NCBI RefSeq assembly: GCF_002250115.1 | Contig: NZ_CP019985.1 | Span: forward strand, 3,720,001 to 3,784,000 | Direction: 5' to 3' | DNA length: 64,000 bases | DNA from: Shouchella clausii | GTDB taxonomy: Bacteria > Bacillota > Bacilli > Bacillales > Bacillaceae_D | Shown here: positions 32,073 to 41,697 of the stretch, piece by piece | Layout: each line of letters starts with the position of its first letter | Numbering within the stretch: the first letter of the stretch is position 1 | Notes under the pieces: generated by a model | Told to the model about the DNA's origin: nothing | The model's database searches: none | Seen by the model: only the letters and a program-made list of their open reading frames with translations | Made by a program: the position numbers and the translations under genes

Positions 32073-33202
32073 TCGGGTTCGGTAAAACCGTTGCGGATAA
32101 ACTGAAGAACGGCTCGGAAGAAGCCAATGTCATTCAAAATCACGATGAACACCAGAATAGCAGGGCCTAAAAACAGGCCGAATGCACCGAACAAGCGAAG
32201 GCCGGCAAACAAAGAAATTAAGACTGCAATTGGATTTAAGTTCATATGACTTGAAAGCACTTTTGGTTCAAGTAGTTGCCGGATGATGACGACAATGATG
32301 TATAAAATCGCAATCCCGAAACCGCCAGAAACATCGCCTGTAATAAACAAGTAAATAAACCAAGGAATTAAGATTGTGCCAGTCCCTAAATAAGGAAGCA
32401 GCTCAGCAATTCCGACGACAATAGCAAGCATCCACGCATTGTCGACCCGAATGATCAAAAGTCCGACAAAGACAATACAAGCGGTCACAAACATGAGGAT
32501 GAACTGGGCTCGAAGAAAGCCAAACAGCCTCCGCCGGATCGCTTGTACGAACTCTCTGCCTTTTTTACGCAGCCGTTTTGGCACATGGCGATCATAAACA
32601 TCTTGGTAATAACTCCAGCTTTTCCCCATAAAATAAATGCTCAAAATGATAAACAGAAACGCCACTAAAAAGTTCGGTAACCCTAAAAGCGCTGTTGTTA
32701 AAAAGTCAACAACCCCCTGTCCGATATCACCAAGAAAATTGCCAAGCACTGTTCCTAACTGGTCAATTCCTTCCGACAGGACATTGTGTGTGCCTACATC
32801 GATCGTATCAAACAAACCAAGTACTTGCTGCCAATACGGCCAAATCGTTTCATTAAAGAAGATTTGCATTTTTTCAGAGCCTTCTTCAATCCACGTTGGC
32901 ACTTGCTCAAAAAATTGGCGCAAACTAAAATAAATAAGAAAAACCAACCCCGTTAGAATCGCGCTAATCACCAAGATTCCGCCTAACAAGCCAAACAAAC
33001 TGGCAAAACCACGGCTGAAGCGGAGCTTTTGTTGGAAGAAACGGGCAACTGGCTGTAGCATCCAGGCGAACAAAGCCGCAAACCAAAAAGGGTATGTAAG
33101 GGAGAAGACCTTTGTGAACACCCATAAAGAACCTATGAGAAAAATAACAATGGCAATCGTTCGGCCAATCATCCAAGCAACGTCTCGCGACAACAGGTTC
33201 AC
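32066..33202 (-). CDS. ytvI: Sporulation membrane protein YtvI, AI-2E transporter family
   Basis: 378-aa polytopic protein of the AI-2E exporter (TqsA/PerM) family with seven to eight helices. A large extracytoplasmic region lies at about 85-165, and the conserved ELLPYLGTGTILIPW is near 270, followed by RQLLEPKVLSSHMNLNP. The pattern matches the sporulation-linked YtvI subgroup; its transported species is unknown. It is monocistronic, convergent with the DksA-like gene, with the motAB operon upstream in the same direction. Confidence 0.82.
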   Translation of the reverse strand: MNLLSRDVAWMIGRTIAIVIFLIGSLWVFTKVFSLTYPFWFAALFAWMLQPVARFFQQKLRFSRGFASLFGLLGGILVISAILTGLVFLIYFSLRQFFEQVPTWIEEGSEKMQIFFNETIWPYWQQVLGLFDTIDVGTHNVLSEGIDQLGTVLGNFLGDIGQGVVDFLTTALLGLPNFLVAFLFIILSIYFMGKSWSYYQDVYDRHVPKRLRKKGREFVQAIRRRLFGFLRAQFILMFVTACIVFVGLLIIRVDNAWMLAIVVGIAELLPYLGTGTILIPWFIYLFITGDVSGGFGIAILYIIVVIIRQLLEPKVLSSHMNLNPIAVLISLFAGLRLFGAFGLFLGPAILVFIVILNDIGFFRAVLQFIRNGFTEPEQ

Positions 33203-33282
33203 CTTCTTTTCATGTAAACATCGCCAAAACAGGTAACGAGATTATTGTAGTTCTTGACAAAGCATGCTGTCAAATGACACCT

Positions 33283-33320
33283 AAAAAAACGGAGTGGGGC
33301 GGAACCCACTCCGTTTTTTT
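33283..33320 (-). terminator. Terminator of motAB
   Basis: ACGGAGTGGG (33289-33298) and CCCACTCCGT (33305-33314) pair around GCGGAA, flanked by A7 and T7. It can function on both strands; here it ends motB on the minus strand. Confidence 0.85.
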
Positions 33321-34077
33321 ATTCAATTGGTTCCAACGGGAGAACGAGGACTTCAACGCGTCGGTTGGCTTGCCTTCCTTCTGCAGTCTCGTTTGAAGCG
33401 ATCGGATGATACTCACCGTAGCCTGCAAATGACAGTTGAGCCGGCTCAAAATGATCGTATTCGAAAAACAGTTTCATGACATTGTAAGCGCGGGCGCTGC
33501 TTAATTCCCAGTTCGAATCAAATTCGTTGTTTCCCATCGGCACATTGTCGGTATGCCCAGAAATTTGAATATAGCGCGGTGGGTCAGAAGCAAGCATAGC
33601 CGATAGTTGCTCGATTAGTTCGATCGAATCGCTCTTAAGTTCGGCACTCCCTGAGGCAAACAAGATGCCGTCATTGATCGTAATTAACAACCCCGAAGCA
33701 CCCAGTTCAGTCTGTAACCGATCCGCCAACTGCTTTTCTTCAATATACCCATTTAAGCGTGCCTGAAGCTGTTCCAATTCACTTCGCTCGAGTTTTGAGG
33801 CTTCGCTTAATTCAGAAGGATCGCTTTCAAGTGTATTTCGCGCCTGTTCATCCACTTCGTCAAGGGCATTTTGATTGTCAAGAATCCCTTGTCCGCCAAG
33901 CGTTTCGGAAAGAACAATTTTGAGTTGGTCATACTTGGCTTGATCGATTTGACCCATCGCAAATAGGACAATAAACAAGGCGACAAGCAAAGTAAGCATG
34001 TCGGCATAAGGTAGGAGCCATGTTTCGTCTACATGTGTGTTGCTGTCATGCCGCCTAGGCCTCCGCTTGTGTGACAT
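33319..34077 (-). CDS. motB: Flagellar motor stator protein MotB
   Basis: 252-aa stator subunit: short cytoplasmic basic tail, one membrane helix (about 24-45) with ion-carrying Asp26 (PYADMLTLL), periplasmic plug/linker, and an OmpA-like peptidoglycan-binding domain (about 150-240, ISGHTDNVPMGNN and ANRRVEVLVLP). I start at ATG 34077 (MSHKRRPRRH). Numbered from there the helix has Val37, Ala40, Gly42, Gln43 and Gln46, the exact positions I recall as determining Na+ versus H+ use in B. clausii MotB. Overlaps motA by 23 bases. Confidence 0.92.
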   Translation of the reverse strand: MSHKRRPRRHDSNTHVDETWLLPYADMLTLLVALFIVLFAMGQIDQAKYDQLKIVLSETLGGQGILDNQNALDEVDEQARNTLESDPSELSEASKLERSELEQLQARLNGYIEEKQLADRLQTELGASGLLITINDGILFASGSAELKSDSIELIEQLSAMLASDPPRYIQISGHTDNVPMGNNEFDSNWELSSARAYNVMKLFFEYDHFEPAQLSFAGYGEYHPIASNETAEGRQANRRVEVLVLPLEPIE

Positions 34078-34861
34078 GTCTTTGTTCTGCTCCTTCTTTG
34101 TATGCTTTTTGCTTCTTTTCCTCCATATAAACCGACAAATATTCTTCAACCGCACGAGGCGAGCTGCCATTAATAATGGCAATCGTGCCTTCGATAATCA
34201 TATGCTGATTCAATACTTCAATTTTCGACTTACGCCGTAGTTTATTGGCAAATGGATGCCAAAGCACATAGCCAAAAAAGATCCCAAGCAGCGTTGCGAC
34301 AAAAGCAGCTGCAATCGACTCGCCTAATTTGTTGATGTCATCCAAATTGCCAAGTGCAGAAATAAGCCCCAGCACCGCCCCGAGTACGCCAAGGCTTGGC
34401 GAATAGGTGCCGGCTTGGCTAAAAATTGCTGCTCCTGTCGCATGGCGTTCTTGCATCGCGTCAATCCGCTCATGCAATGTATGGCGAATAAAGTCAGGGT
34501 CCTGGCCGTCGATCATCATCCGTGTAGCTTGCTGAAAAAACGGATCGTCTATATCTTCAATCTTGCTTTCAAGGGCAAGCATCCCGTCACGACGAGAAAT
34601 GGTCGCATACTCTACGAACTTTTCCACGATTTCCTGTTGAGATGTTTCTTTCCGTTCAGACAGCAACACGCCAAACAATTTTGGAACCCGTTTAATGTCC
34701 GAAAAAGGAAAGGCGATTAAAACAGCTGCAATCGTACCAATTATGATGATGACAATAGCGGCGGGATTCAGGAGCACCTCTAAGCTAGAGCCTTTTAAAA
34801 TGACTCCAAATATGACTGTACCTATTCCTAAAAGAATGCCGATAAATGATGTCTTGTCCAT
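34055..34861 (-). CDS. motA: Flagellar motor stator protein MotA
   Basis: 268-aa four-helix stator subunit forming the ion channel with MotB. Helices lie at about 5-25, 33-53, 147-170 and 180-205. The cytoplasmic loop carries charged residues that contact FliG (SERKETSQQEIVEKFVEYATISRRDG). The conserved GTYSPSLGVLGAVLGLI precedes helix 3. It overlaps motB by 23 bases, an operon arrangement that balances stator subunits. AAGGAG precedes ATG 34861. No other flagellar genes are in the window. Confidence 0.93.
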   Translation of the reverse strand: MDKTSFIGILLGIGTVIFGVILKGSSLEVLLNPAAIVIIIIGTIAAVLIAFPFSDIKRVPKLFGVLLSERKETSQQEIVEKFVEYATISRRDGMLALESKIEDIDDPFFQQATRMMIDGQDPDFIRHTLHERIDAMQERHATGAAIFSQAGTYSPSLGVLGAVLGLISALGNLDDINKLGESIAAAFVATLLGIFFGYVLWHPFANKLRRKSKIEVLNQHMIIEGTIAIINGSSPRAVEEYLSVYMEEKKQKAYKEGAEQRHVTQAEA

Positions 34862-35043
34862 GTGAGTCTCCTTTTAAATCTGTCCTTACTACTTAATTCG
34901 GACAAAGAAGCCCATGCTTGAAGCACTCTTCGCAATTTCGTCAATCTGTCACTCTTTTAAGCCGAAAGTCTCATTTTACAATTGGGTCCTTTTGCATAAA
35001 AAATTGATTTTTGTCCATAGTAATGAGAATGGAGGGACTATCT

Positions 35044-35898
35044 ATGCCAGCTTCACAGCAATTGAGCTTTCGGATATTCACTGTTATAGCAGGTGCCATT
35101 CTAGCCGCTATAGCGATTGAATGGTTCCTACTGCCAAACAGTATTATCGATGGAGGCATTATCGGCATTTCGTTGATTTTAAATGCGATTACGTCTTTTA
35201 ATTTCGGCATTCTCGTCCTTCTTTTAAACGTCCCGTTTTTATATTTTGGCTTTCTCTACCTCGGCAAGCGTTTTTTAATCTATTCTTTAACTGGGAACAT
35301 TGTCCTCGCTGTATCAGAAGCACTTTTGCACCATTGGGATTTAGAACCTCTGACGACTACGCCTTTGCTGGCAACCATATTTGGCGGACTGCTATTAGGA
35401 CTCGGCGTAGGGTTGGTCATTCGAAGCGGCGGCGCACTCGACGGAACAGAAGTATTAGGATTATTGCTGACTCGCAAAATCCCCTTTACTGTCGGTGAAT
35501 GCGTACTTGTTTTTAACGTAGCTGTTTTCGCCTGGGCTGCTTTCGTGTATGGCTTCGAAAATGCCATGTATTCCATTCTAACCTACTATGTAGCCGCCAA
35601 AACGATCGACGCCGTTGTAGAAGGGCCCGACCAAACGAAAGCGGTCATGATTGTTTCGGACCACTATGAACAACTTACTGAAGCGATTACGGCGAAACTA
35701 GGCAAAGGTGTTACACGGCTAAAAGGGCAGGGGGGCTATCAAGGAAAAGAAAAAGACATCTTATACGTAGTGGTAGGAAGACTGGAGATCATGCAGCTTA
35801 AAAATACCATCTATGAACATGACCGAAACGCCTTTTTCACCATCATCGACGCCCACGAATCAAGAGGAGCTGCATTCAAAGGAAAGGAAGACCATTAA
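35044..35898 (+). CDS. YitT family membrane protein (DUF2179)
   Basis: 284 aa: five N-terminal helices (about 10-170, with LPNSIIDGGIIGISLILNA and GLVIRSGGALDGTEVL) and a C-terminal cytoplasmic DUF2179 domain (about 195-284, KAVMIVSDHYEQLTEAITAK, GVTRLKGQGGYQGKEKDILY). Function unknown in this large Bacillus family. GGAGGG (35031-35036) sets the start at ATG 35044. Divergent from motAB. Confidence 0.88.
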   Translation: MPASQQLSFRIFTVIAGAILAAIAIEWFLLPNSIIDGGIIGISLILNAITSFNFGILVLLLNVPFLYFGFLYLGKRFLIYSLTGNIVLAVSEALLHHWDLEPLTTTPLLATIFGGLLLGLGVGLVIRSGGALDGTEVLGLLLTRKIPFTVGECVLVFNVAVFAWAAFVYGFENAMYSILTYYVAAKTIDAVVEGPDQTKAVMIVSDHYEQLTEAITAKLGKGVTRLKGQGGYQGKEKDILYVVVGRLEIMQLKNTIYEHDRNAFFTIIDAHESRGAAFKGKEDH

Positions 35899-35901
35899 AA
35901 A

Positions 35902-35932
35902 CCTGTAGAAAAACACCTACGTTTTCTACAGG
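35902..35932. terminator. Bidirectional terminator
   Basis: CCTGTAGAAAA and TTTTCTACAGG form an 11-bp stem between the YitT-like gene and the convergent GPP34 gene; T-rich bases follow on the minus strand. Confidence 0.75.
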
Positions 35933-35968
35933 CTAATTGTTTTACAGATTTCAGGTGAAGCTTCTCCG

Positions 35969-36655
35969 TCACGAAGAGCTAGAGGAATTTGATGTGACCA
36001 CTATCGTAGTCGTCGCTACAATCATTGCCGTCTCCATGGCATCAATCGTCTTTTTAACTTCGGCAGAGACAGGCAAGTCTTTGCTGATCTGCTTCAAATG
36101 CGCTGCCGCTTCCCGTGCCTCAGCTCGTTTTTTAAAGATAAGAGGCAAAAGCTTGCTCGTATGCAAAAATGCAAGCAACACTGCGTATCGTTCTTCTTCT
36201 CGGTCGAGGGGCTCTTTCCTACCGATTTTATCCAACACCGCCCGGAATAAACGATAGGCGTGGGCGTGTAAGTCGTTTCGTTCTAAATGGTATTCATAAC
36301 TTGGAAAGAGACCTAGAAAACGTGTTTTACGAACCGTTAGTTGGTCCTGTTCCTCAAGCAATGCTGCCACCTCTTGCTGAGTGCGGGAAGAAGAGAGGCC
36401 TTGCACCCAATACTTGAGAGAGCGAGGCTTTTTCTCTTTCATTCGTGCAAGTGTTTGCTTAAGCAAAGGATCATGCGTATCTTCATTCACAACAACTGCT
36501 TTCTTATGTTGTAATTCAATATTGCCATTGATCATCAATTCAGCCAGTAGGGCGCCATTAAGCGCATAAGGCAGAGCCGTCGCCGCTCGGTAATAAGGCT
36601 TCGCTGTTTGCGGATTAATCGCTAATAGGAACAATTGCTCAGCAATAAAAGGCAA
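35969..36655 (-). CDS. GPP34 (GOLPH3-like) family protein
   Basis: 228 aa with the GPP34 pattern known from eukaryotic Golgi protein GOLPH3/Vps74: AEQLFLLAINPQTAKPYYRA at the start, ALNGALLAELMINGNIEL near 30, RKTRFLGLFPSYEYHLER near 110. In eukaryotes this fold binds PI4P; the bacterial role is unknown and no phospholipid partner is evident here. The C-terminus is a Ser-rich tail (SNSSSSS). AAGGAG precedes ATG 36655. Monocistronic. Confidence 0.82.
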   Translation of the reverse strand: MPFIAEQLFLLAINPQTAKPYYRAATALPYALNGALLAELMINGNIELQHKKAVVVNEDTHDPLLKQTLARMKEKKPRSLKYWVQGLSSSRTQQEVAALLEEQDQLTVRKTRFLGLFPSYEYHLERNDLHAHAYRLFRAVLDKIGRKEPLDREEERYAVLLAFLHTSKLLPLIFKKRAEAREAAAHLKQISKDLPVSAEVKKTIDAMETAMIVATTTIVVTSNSSSSS

Positions 36656-36854
36656 TCCCCATCACTCCTTTTTATCATCTATCTCTTATTTACGAGCCAA
36701 CACAAAAAAAGTTTCGTTCCCAAATCAACAACGAGATAAGGATAAACCAAAAATCAACTGAGGCTGTTATTGGTAGTATGCATTGCTTGAAAAAAATTAT
36801 AAAATTAGAACAGCTAGATTTAAAAAGCAGTGATGCTAGAGTGGGGCGGATGAG

Positions 36855-37145
36855 ATGAACACTTCAAAAGAATTAAAAACGTGCGATAAAGGACACAAAT
36901 ATTATAAAAGTACAGATTGTCCAAGCTGTCCAACGTGTCAACAAGAAAGCAAACCAAGTAGCGGATTTCTTTCAAAGCTTTCTTCTCCCGCTAGAAATGC
37001 ATTGATACACGAGGGAATCACGACATTAGAGCAGCTATCACGCTTTAGTGAAAAGGAAATTTTAAAGATTCATGGAATAGGACCAGCATCCTTGCCAACT
37101 CTTAGAGCTGCATTGGAAGAAAAACAACTCTCATTCAAAAGTTAA
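36855..37145 (+). CDS. RpoA C-terminal-domain-like small protein with Cys cluster
   Basis: 96 aa. Residues 9-31 carry a Cys/His cluster (CDKGHKYYKSTDCPSCPTC) that looks like a small zinc ribbon. Residues 40-90 resemble the helix-hairpin-helix fold of the RNA polymerase alpha C-terminal domain (LSSPARNALIHEGITTLEQL, then LKIHGIGPASLPTLRAAL). Such proteins could bind DNA or polymerase; no function is established to my knowledge. GGGGCGG precedes the ATG. Its neighbour downstream is ydeI. Confidence 0.7.
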   Translation: MNTSKELKTCDKGHKYYKSTDCPSCPTCQQESKPSSGFLSKLSSPARNALIHEGITTLEQLSRFSEKEILKIHGIGPASLPTLRAALEEKQLSFKS

Positions 37146-37255
37146 ATTGTATTTAATTTCTGAACTCATAAGTGTATGTTGAACTTCAAGAAAAGATTTT
37201 TGCAGCGCTTATATCACTAATGATATCACCAAAAATAGAAGGAGTGTAGCCCTCA

Positions 37256-37852
37256 ATGACAAATAACAGCATGAATCCTAAGGTTGATGAATTTTTAACG
37301 AACGCCAAAAAGTGGAAGGAAGAATATAAGAAATTAAGAGACATTATTCTTGACTGTGACCTGACTGAAGAATTTAAGTGGATGCACCCTTGCTATACAT
37401 TTGACAATAAAAATATCGTATTAATACATGGATTTAAAGACTACTGTGCGCTTCTCTTTCATAAAGGCGCCTTGTTAAAGGATGCCCATGGGATACTCAT
37501 CCAACAAACAGAGAACGTACAAGCGGCCCGCCAAATTCGCTTTACTAATATTCAGGAAATCATTGAAAAAGAGCTTATTTTAAAAGACTATGTATATGAA
37601 GCGATTGCGGTAGAAAAAGCGGGATTGAAAGTAAAAAACAATCAAGACAATACAAACTTGAACATTCCCGAAGAGCTGCAAAATAAATTCGATGAAATGC
37701 CCGCCTTGAAAACCGCTTTTGAGGCATTGACGCCAGGAAGGCAACGAGCATACATTCTTTATTTTTCAGGAGCCAAACAACCAAAAACACGAGAAGCAAG
37801 GGTTGAAAAGTACGTCCAGAAAATTCTAGATGGATTAGGATTGAAGGATTAG
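37256..37852 (+). CDS. ydeI: YdeI family protein (DUF1801/OmdA)
   Basis: 198 aa. N-terminal DUF1801 fold (about 10-120: EEFKWMHPCYTFDNKNIVLI, GFKDYCALLFHKGALLKD) joined to a C-terminal OmdA-like helical domain (about 135-198: FEALTPGRQRAYILYFSGAK, KTREARVEKYVQKIL). The pattern is that of B. subtilis YdeI. Biochemical role unknown. GAAGGAG at 37240-37246 precedes ATG 37256. A degraded merR lies downstream. Confidence 0.85.
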   Translation: MTNNSMNPKVDEFLTNAKKWKEEYKKLRDIILDCDLTEEFKWMHPCYTFDNKNIVLIHGFKDYCALLFHKGALLKDAHGILIQQTENVQAARQIRFTNIQEIIEKELILKDYVYEAIAVEKAGLKVKNNQDNTNLNIPEELQNKFDEMPALKTAFEALTPGRQRAYILYFSGAKQPKTREARVEKYVQKILDGLGLKD

Positions 37853-37939
37853 TTAAAAGGCATCAGAAGCAGATGAATAGGTTTTAATAACATTTAGAAC
37901 CGCCGCTGGGGGTTTAGCTACTGGTTTATTCCATCAATC

Positions 37940-38471
<532 letters not shown>

Positions 38472-38987
38472 TTAGTCAGCTTCTTTCAATTGCCATGCGA
38501 TCACTTTCCCGACTGCTTCCGCTGCCGCGAATGGCGTTACTTCACTCGTTGGCTGTTCTTGCTCAGCTTTTAGACATACGATCATATCCTGATCCAACCG
38601 AGAAGGATCGAGCCAAGATATAGCCCAACAAGCCCAGAATTTCGTTAAACCTACTGATTTCTTGGCTGTCTCTTCCAATAATGGTAGACTGTCATGGCCG
38701 ATGCGCATCAACGAGAGAGCTGCGGCCATCCTTGTCTCCTCAGAGCTTGTTTGCATCAGTTCAATCAGTTTCGGCACAGCCTCTCCTGCGTCTGAACCTA
38801 ACTCTCCGAGAACGGCACATGCAATGTCACGCAACATCGGATCCTCACCATGAAGCGCATCTATCAATAGTGGCAAAGCGGCTTTACCAGACCGCCTCAC
38901 TTCTTTCATCGCCGCAGCTACCTGGTTCATTTCACTGGAATTCGCAATCTTTCTAAGCGATAGAGATACTTCCTCGTTCTTGTCCAT
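38472..38987 (-). CDS. HEAT-repeat protein
   Basis: 171-aa alpha-solenoid with about four HEAT repeats: AALPLLIDALHGEDPMLRDI, CAVLGELGSDAGEAVPKLIE, and AAALSLMRIGHDSLPLLEE are successive units. Such proteins act as scaffolds; relatives include phycobilin lyases but nothing here supports that. AAAGGATGG precedes the ATG. It stands alone on the minus strand, just beyond the dif candidate. Confidence 0.78.
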   Translation of the reverse strand: MDKNEEVSLSLRKIANSSEMNQVAAAMKEVRRSGKAALPLLIDALHGEDPMLRDIACAVLGELGSDAGEAVPKLIELMQTSSEETRMAAALSLMRIGHDSLPLLEETAKKSVGLTKFWACWAISWLDPSRLDQDMIVCLKAEQEQPTSEVTPFAAAEAVGKVIAWQLKEAD

Positions 38988-39113
38988 AGAGACACCATCC
39001 TTTTGTATTACATATTCCGCCTCACAATTACAATAACATTATCATCGAAAATACAGCAGTGAGCGATGGGTTATACCCTTGACCTGCCGGAGTTTAGTGA
39101 AATAGTTGATTTA

Positions 39114-39419
39114 TTACTTTATATTGCTCTCAGAATAGTAACTTACTAATTTACCTTGTTGTTTTGCATACTCAATTTCTTTTTTTGTGCTTTCCCCAAT
39201 ATAGCCATTAACATCAATAACAAAAATTTCGTCAGACATATTTATTTTTTTATAATGAATTTCCCCCAACAATTCTGCTTGCTCTTGTGTGATTTCTATA
39301 CCTTCACTTTGCTCGAAAAACCCGAGACTTATTACAATATTTCCTTGCAATGTATGATAAGCATTTGCTTTCTCGAATTGTTCCTTAAATTTTGTAGAGC
39401 CGCATAAAGTAATTACTTT
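39114..39419 (-). CDS. Nucleoside 2-deoxyribosyltransferase-like protein
   Basis: 101 aa from ATG 39419 (MKVITLCGSTKFKEQFEKAN). The N-terminal CGSTKF loop and later DEIFVIDVNGYIGESTKKEI, where a Glu follows the phosphate-site Ser, match the small DUF4406/Nuc_deoxyrib_tr-like fold that cleaves or senses nucleotides. Enzymatic activity is unproven for this short subgroup. AGCAGG lies upstream. Monocistronic. Confidence 0.7.
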   Translation of the reverse strand, partial: KVITLCGSTKFKEQFEKANAYHTLQGNIVISLGFFEQSEGIEITQEQAELLGEIHYKKINMSDEIFVIDVNGYIGESTKKEIEYAKQQGKLVSYYSESNIK

Positions 39420-39639
39420 CATCAAGATAACCTGCTTTCTACTATTCATACACATTAGTTGCAAATAATTCTAACATACATCCCTCTACCGGCTTTCTAA
39501 TATGCGTGTTCACTGTATGTCTACCCACTTTGAAAGTGCAGATGCAGGTATCAAATCCAAATCAATCATTTTCTTCGTTTGTATATAGAGCCTATTCCCC
39601 TATCTTCTTTTACTTCTACATTGCCTCCCCCTCTTCTCT

Positions 39640-40095
39640 TTAAAATTCACTAATCTGTGCATTTGGACACCGTTTTCTCAACTCGGCAATAAATTTCATT
39701 TTATCCTTTGGTAATATTTTTATCGTTCTAGAAGCATTGGATGTTTTGTAACGCAATTCAATTCCCTTATCAGACGAAGAAATTTGATAACCGGTGAATC
39801 GAGCAGTTGTTGGGACGACTTTTATTATGTTTGGGTACAATATTTTACGTTTAAATGGACCTCCTTTAATTAGGAGATGTTCCTCCGTTAAAACAAATTT
39901 AATGGAGGTTATGTACCACAAGAGAAAGCAAACTGTAACAATAAACATTGCAACCGAAATGAAAAAAATAAGGGATGAAGACACCTCTCCGAGAATAAAA
40001 GTGAGAGGAAGAACAGCAATGGCGACCATTGCGCCTACCAATAAAAATATAAATATAATCATAGGAACAATCGCTATTTTCGCATGAAAAACCAT
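39640..40095 (-). CDS. Membrane PH-domain protein (YyaB-like)
   Basis: 151 aa: two N-terminal membrane helices (about 8-35 and 40-62) followed by a bacterial PH-like domain (about 65-148: KFVLTEEHLLIKGGPFKRKI, GIELRYKTSNASRTIKILPK). This is the layout of YyaB-type proteins of unknown function. Its ATG shares one base with the stop of the upstream hydrolase (TAATG), so the two are translationally coupled. Confidence 0.75.
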   Translation of the reverse strand: MVFHAKIAIVPMIIFIFLLVGAMVAIAVLPLTFILGEVSSSLIFFISVAMFIVTVCFLLWYITSIKFVLTEEHLLIKGGPFKRKILYPNIIKVVPTTARFTGYQISSSDKGIELRYKTSNASRTIKILPKDKMKFIAELRKRCPNAQISEF

Positions 40096-41048
40096 TATTT
40101 ACTCACATCCTTGTTAAAGTACGTATATAATCCATTGCCCATTTCTACAAAGCGCCATTCATCCTGTAACAAAAACGCAGACACAATTCGATAATAGACA
40201 TCTGGACATTCGGCATGGGGAGTATGCCCACAATTGTTAATCACCACTTTATGACCGTTTGCCATTTGATTATAGGCTTCCACATGTTTATCGCATGTGA
40301 CTGGGTCCGCGTCCCCCATGACAAGCAAAGAAGGAATCGAAAGACTGGGAAGCAAGGAGACGATCGATTGGAAGATCCTTCCTTCTTCTCGTAAACGCTC
40401 AAGATGAATGTCCGTTCGGTCATCAAACGCCTCCCATTCTTCATCCGTATATGCTGAATAATCTATTGAAGTATCTGCATTTACCCGGTAAATATCCTCT
40501 TTATGTTCCCCTAGCTCCTCTCCTAGGCGTAAATACCAATCAAATAGGCACTTACTTGGTAGGTTGCTGGCTGCTAGGTTTAGACATTCCTCGGATTTCT
40601 TTTCGGCTCCTTGCTTTAAAAATACAGAAGCTGCTCTGCGCAACAAACTTTTTGCCGTCCATGCAAAGTCAAAGGTTGGACATTCAAAAACAACGTTTGT
40701 GATAGAGTTTGGATAGGCTGAGGCATAAAGCAAAGCAAGATACCCACCAAACGAATGGCCAATGACCGCCCATCGGTTAATGCCCAGTTGTTTTCTCAAT
40801 TCCTCACAGTCTTCCACTAAATCTTGAAGCCCGAATGGTTCAGTTTCTGATAAACCTTCCGAGCGACAAACCCCTCTTTGGTCAATCGCTACCAATTGAA
40901 ATTGATCCGAAAAACGGTTCGACTGATGATAGACAAATTCGTAACAGCTTTCTCCAGGCCCGCCATGAAGAAACAGCACAGCCGGTAGTGACCGATCTCC
41001 GAAAATCTCTACATGGATTTTTTTGCCTCGTACTATATATGTATTCAT
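40095..41048 (-). CDS. Alpha/beta hydrolase, proline iminopeptidase-like
   Basis: 317 aa. Oxyanion region FLHGGPGESCYEF near residue 28, nucleophile elbow GHSFGG near 97 (Ser99), Asp in MGDADPVTC near 255 and His in NNCGHTPHAE near 283. The HGGPG motif is characteristic of prolyl iminopeptidases and related hydrolases; substrate unknown. AAGGAG precedes ATG 41048. It is followed without gap by the PH-domain gene. Confidence 0.82.
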   Translation of the reverse strand: MNTYIVRGKKIHVEIFGDRSLPAVLFLHGGPGESCYEFVYHQSNRFSDQFQLVAIDQRGVCRSEGLSETEPFGLQDLVEDCEELRKQLGINRWAVIGHSFGGYLALLYASAYPNSITNVVFECPTFDFAWTAKSLLRRAASVFLKQGAEKKSEECLNLAASNLPSKCLFDWYLRLGEELGEHKEDIYRVNADTSIDYSAYTDEEWEAFDDRTDIHLERLREEGRIFQSIVSLLPSLSIPSLLVMGDADPVTCDKHVEAYNQMANGHKVVINNCGHTPHAECPDVYYRIVSAFLLQDEWRFVEMGNGLYTYFNKDVSK

Positions 41049-41190
41049 AATTGTAGCTCCTTCGTTGATGCAACCGTTCTTATTATTTGCGGTGAAAAGG
41101 GCAGAGTCAATAAAATAGCGGATAAGATCCCAACATCAGATTATCAAATTACTAATAAACGATACCAAGCCGAAAATAAGACGATCTGCC

Positions 41191-41523
41191 CTAGCCATAA
41201 AAAACGAGATAAAACGGATGCGGCTGCGGGATCAATAATCTTTTTAACTCCTTTTTAAAATCTTCCCTGGTAATCATTGTTATGGCGTCTTCTTCTTTCA
41301 CAAACTTCACTTGTATGCTTTCCTCACTTGTTTGCAACTCAGAGGTTTTGGCCATTGCCAACCACCATGTATGACAAATTGCCTTGTTTACATCCTGGCT
41401 GATTCCGCAAAAATGACCAATCTCAATTTCTACTCCGCTTTCTTCCATCACCTCTCTTTTTAACGCATTGGTAATCGATGAGATTCTCGTTGAGCCTTTG
41501 ATGTTTTCTATTAAAGTGTTTTG
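41191..41523 (-). pseudogene. Truncated Nudix hydrolase
   Basis: The C-terminal two thirds of a Nudix protein. The box is partly visible as KGSTRISSITNALKREVMEE followed by SGVEIEIGHFCGISQ, but the leading Gly-Gly and the first Glu are missing and a stop lies about 25 residues upstream. No start codon with ribosome site is found. The metal-binding REVMEESG remains. I read it as a 5'-deleted remnant. Confidence 0.6.
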
Positions 41524-41697
41524 TTATTACATTTCATGTCCGCATATTGATTCTCTTTTCGACAAAATGAGCTAAAAGTCCTTCTTCAGAAAACGGACTG
41601 ATCCGATTCCGGAATAACCTATTGTGCAAATGATGGTAATTTGAAATAATTATTAGCCTATAGATATTAGCCTATAAAACAGAAAGGAGTTGTTTGA

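Noticed and set aside
33203-33217. TTCATGTAAACAT as an XerD half-site
   Set aside because: Two mismatches in 11 and no extended similarity.
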